NCBI GenBank assembly: GCA_051011595.1
Contig: JBPCTQ010000206.1
Location: 1-14,770, forward strand
Length of the DNA: 14,770 bases
Direction: 5' to 3'
Origin: JAOUEE01 sp051011595
GTDB taxonomy: Bacteria > Actinomycetota > Acidimicrobiia > Acidimicrobiales > SHLQ01
Shown: positions 12,850 through 14,770 of the stretch, one piece after another
How the letters are laid out: the number at the start of each line of letters is the position of its first letter
How positions within the stretch are numbered: position 1 is the stretch's first letter
Notes under the pieces: generated by a model
What the model saw: the letters and a program-made list of their open reading frames with translations, nothing else
The model's database searches: none
What the model was told of the DNA's origin: nothing
Position numbers and translations under genes: made by a program

Positions 12850-14433
12850 ATGCGTCGAATTCGGTGGTTCGTGCCATTGGTGGTGTTGCTCACCGCCACC
12901 CTGGCCGCCGGACCGGGTCGCTCGGAGGCCGCTTCCGATCCGTTCGTGTGGTTGAGCCCCATCGAGACGGAGGAGGGAACCTCGGCCAACGGCGCACACC
13001 TCAGCACCAACACAGCCGGCCAACTGATCGTGTTCGCCACGGCCTTCATCGACGACGGCGGCCGCTACGACGACCACGATCTACACCTGGCCACCTACGA
13101 GAGTGATGGTCGGCTCCTCTGGGCGCGGTCCTTCGGCCGACCCGATCTGGCCGACTTCGCCGGCAGCGTCACCACCGACGCCGACGACAACATCTATATC
13201 AGCTACTCCTCGGCGCGCGGCGACCGCGACCCGGCCGGGTCGGAGATGCGCAAGTACTCAGCCGACGGTGAACTCCAGTGGACCAAACGTCGGGCCCACT
13301 CCTTCTACCTCGACGTGGTGGGCGACACGCTCTTTGCCACCAAGGAGCGCCTGGGATTCGTGTATCCGCCGGTCCAGCCCAAACCTTCGCTGGTGGTTCG
13401 TTTCGGCCTCGACGGAGTCGAACGGGCCCGTCTCCCGATTGGTGAGACGGCCGTCGACCGGCCCGGGCCCGGTTTCGCCACCAACCTCGGTCCCGCACCC
13501 CCGGGGGGACTCCACTACACCACCTACGGGGACGCGGTGGCATCGATCGATCTGGTCCACACCGGCCGTGCCGGCAACGAGCGGTGGCGCAACGTCATCC
13601 CCATCACCGATGGACAGCACCTGCTCGAACGATCACCGGCCGATGCCTTCGGGGCGGTCGGCGTGGCCTGGCAGACGGCAACCGATCGGCAGGGTGTCTG
13701 GGTCCGCCAGGTCAATGGTGACGGCCACACGCGGTGGACGGCCAGGCTGACCCATCCGGCATGGCGATCGGTCTCGGTCGAGCATCTCACCAGCAACGGG
13801 AGCGGGCAGCTGGTCATGGGGGGATCCCTGAACGATGATTTCACCGTCGTGGTGCTCGAACCCGACGGGGCCATCCGCTCGATCTCGAACCTCGGCAGTC
13901 CGGGCCGATTCGACTCGCTGCAGGACGTGACGGTGTCACCGCCAGGGCAGGTGTACGCATCGGGACATGGGCTCGACGAAATGCTCGGCGCCGACACCCC
14001 AACGGGCTGGATCGGGCGACTGCGAACCGCGACGACACCGGCCCCCATGTGTGAGGGCGTACCCGCCACGATCCTGGGCACAGAGGGCCCGGACGAAATC
14101 AGCGGCACGCCGGTCCGCGATGTGGTCGTGGCGCTCGGCGGCGCCGACCACATCACCAGCGGGGCCGGCGATGACCTGATCTGCGCCGGGGACGGCGCCG
14201 ACCGCGTCGAGGCCGGCCGGGGCCACGACGCGGTCCATGCCCAAGCCGGGGCCGACACTGTCGATGGCGGCGGCGGCCGCGACTTCGTCCACGGCGGCCC
14301 GGGCGTCGACGAGCTGCGAGGTGGACTCGGGAAGGACCGGGTCTGGGGTGGAGGAGCCGTCGATGAATGCTGGGGTGAGCAGCTGCGGTGCGAGATCAAA
14401 CACCGAACCACCCATCGCGACCCGTCGGGGTGA
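12850..14433 (+). CDS. Secreted beta-propeller-like protein with C-terminal RTX calcium-binding repeats
   Basis: A 527-residue exported protein. Residues 1-28 are a Sec signal peptide (MRRIRW, then a hydrophobic core, cleavage near SEAAS). Residues 30-395 hold repeated strands such as LATYESDGRLLWARSFG, KYSADGELQWTKR and VVVLEPDGAIRSI, with DADDNIYISY and GQVYASGHG turns, resembling SBBP/quinoprotein-type beta-propeller blades. Residues about 405-505 form some eight degenerate RTX nonapeptides (GADRVEAGR, GADTVDGGG, GVDELRGGL) that should bind calcium in a parallel beta-roll. The only four cysteines are Cys401, Cys445, Cys507 and Cys514, within or flanking the RTX part, which suggests disulfides. 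No catalytic motif is seen. It may act in adhesion or at the cell surface, but the sequence does not show a function. It converges with the SnoaL-like gene across a 13-base gap. Confidence 0.85.
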   Translation: MRRIRWFVPLVVLLTATLAAGPGRSEAASDPFVWLSPIETEEGTSANGAHLSTNTAGQLIVFATAFIDDGGRYDDHDLHLATYESDGRLLWARSFGRPDLADFAGSVTTDADDNIYISYSSARGDRDPAGSEMRKYSADGELQWTKRRAHSFYLDVVGDTLFATKERLGFVYPPVQPKPSLVVRFGLDGVERARLPIGETAVDRPGPGFATNLGPAPPGGLHYTTYGDAVASIDLVHTGRAGNERWRNVIPITDGQHLLERSPADAFGAVGVAWQTATDRQGVWVRQVNGDGHTRWTARLTHPAWRSVSVEHLTSNGSGQLVMGGSLNDDFTVVVLEPDGAIRSISNLGSPGRFDSLQDVTVSPPGQVYASGHGLDEMLGADTPTGWIGRLRTATTPAPMCEGVPATILGTEGPDEISGTPVRDVVVALGGADHITSGAGDDLICAGDGADRVEAGRGHDAVHAQAGADTVDGGGGRDFVHGGPGVDELRGGLGKDRVWGGGAVDECWGEQLRCEIKHRTTHRDPSG

Positions 14434-14446
14434 CCGGCTCTCGCGG

Positions 14447-14770
14447 CTATGCGTACAACGAACCGGCGGCGTAGCCGTCCACCGTCACCGTGCGGGCCGC
14501 GAACAACCATCGCTCGCCATCGTGGGTGTACCGGTCGATGTAGCGGCCCCAGTGATCGAGGCCGATCGTGGTGATCACGGTGAAGTAGCAGCGGCCGTTG
14601 GCGCGAGTCTCGTCGAGGACATCGATCTGGTGGGTTGCGGTGAAGTGCCGGAGATAGCCCGACGAGGCGGCCGTGTCGGTCAGTCGATCCCGGGCACCGG
14701 TGAAGATCGTCATGATCTCGTCCTTGCCCCGATAGATCCCGTCGCCGGTGATCTCCATCACCGCGTCGTC
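14447..14770 (-). CDS. SnoaL-like/NTF2-like protein, 5' partial
   Basis: The frame is open to the right edge, so the N-terminus is missing and about 107 residues are visible. The opening DDAVMEITGDGIYRGKDEI is the usual NTF2/SnoaL pattern of a charged pair before a beta strand, followed by a helix (IMTIFTGARDRL). The strands RHFTATHQIDV, GRCYFTVITTIG and GRYIDRYTHDGERWLF form the cone-shaped sheet. Proteins of this fold include polyketide cyclases, ring-hydroxylating dioxygenase small subunits and dehydratase-like enzymes. Alternative starts GTG 14761 and ATG 14758 would cut into the first strand and are unlikely. The catalytic residues of the N-terminal part are out of view, so the substrate cannot be inferred. 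Confidence 0.8.
   Translation of the reverse strand, partial: DDAVMEITGDGIYRGKDEIMTIFTGARDRLTDTAASSGYLRHFTATHQIDVLDETRANGRCYFTVITTIGLDHWGRYIDRYTHDGERWLFAARTVTVDGYAAGSLYA

Noticed and set aside
1..14770. Mobile element, CRISPR array, tRNA or defence/toxin system
   Set aside because: No transposase, integrase, spaced direct repeats, cloverleaf or toxin-antitoxin pair was found on either strand.

Overview
The window is a high-GC stretch of bacterial chromosome, dense in genes that mostly use GC-ending codons. Several starts look leaderless: a TANNNT -10 box sits 6-7 bases before the ATG with no Shine-Dalgarno. The families present (SARP/BTAD-NB-ARC regulator, amidohydrolase, alpha-methylacyl-CoA racemase, DUF3105 lipoprotein, secreted RTX-repeat protein) suggest an actinomycete, perhaps Acidimicrobiia. 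That placement is an inference. I see no tRNA, rRNA, CRISPR array, insertion sequence, integrase or phage gene, and no obvious frameshift. The region looks like ordinary chromosomal accessory metabolism rather than a mobile island.

Layout. Bases 1-2105 (+) hold most of a penicillin-acylase-family Ntn hydrolase whose N-terminus lies before the window. Next are a GT-B glycosyltransferase (2258-3439, +) and a dienelactone hydrolase (3495-4211, +). The hydrolase runs stop-to-stop into a divergent member of the FAD glycerol-3-phosphate dehydrogenase family (4212-5828, -). A regulatory intergenic region of about 230 bases (5829-6058) separates that gene from a large SARP-type regulator (6059-9067, +). 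Nine bases further comes a convergent amidohydrolase (9077-10279, -), preceded by a perfect 8+3+8 palindrome next to its predicted promoter. A DUF3105 lipoprotein (10341-10970, -) is divergent from a two-gene unit of an O-methyltransferase (10999-11655, +) and an alpha-methylacyl-CoA racemase-like protein (11661-12797, +). A secreted beta-propeller/RTX protein (12850-14433, +) follows. The window ends in a SnoaL-like protein (14447-14770, -) cut by the right edge.

How the genes relate. No single pathway links them all. The racemase, the amidohydrolase and perhaps the dienelactone hydrolase fit catabolism of branched acyl-CoA, sterol-like or aromatic compounds. The acylase and the RTX protein are probably exported. 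The SARP regulator shares its upstream region with the glpD-like gene, so either could be its target. The points most worth following are the palindromic operator before the amidohydrolase, the altered active-site signatures of the GlpD homologue, the leaderless promoter pattern, and the three convergent gene pairs separated by 0-13 bases. I did not find a clearly new multi-gene system.
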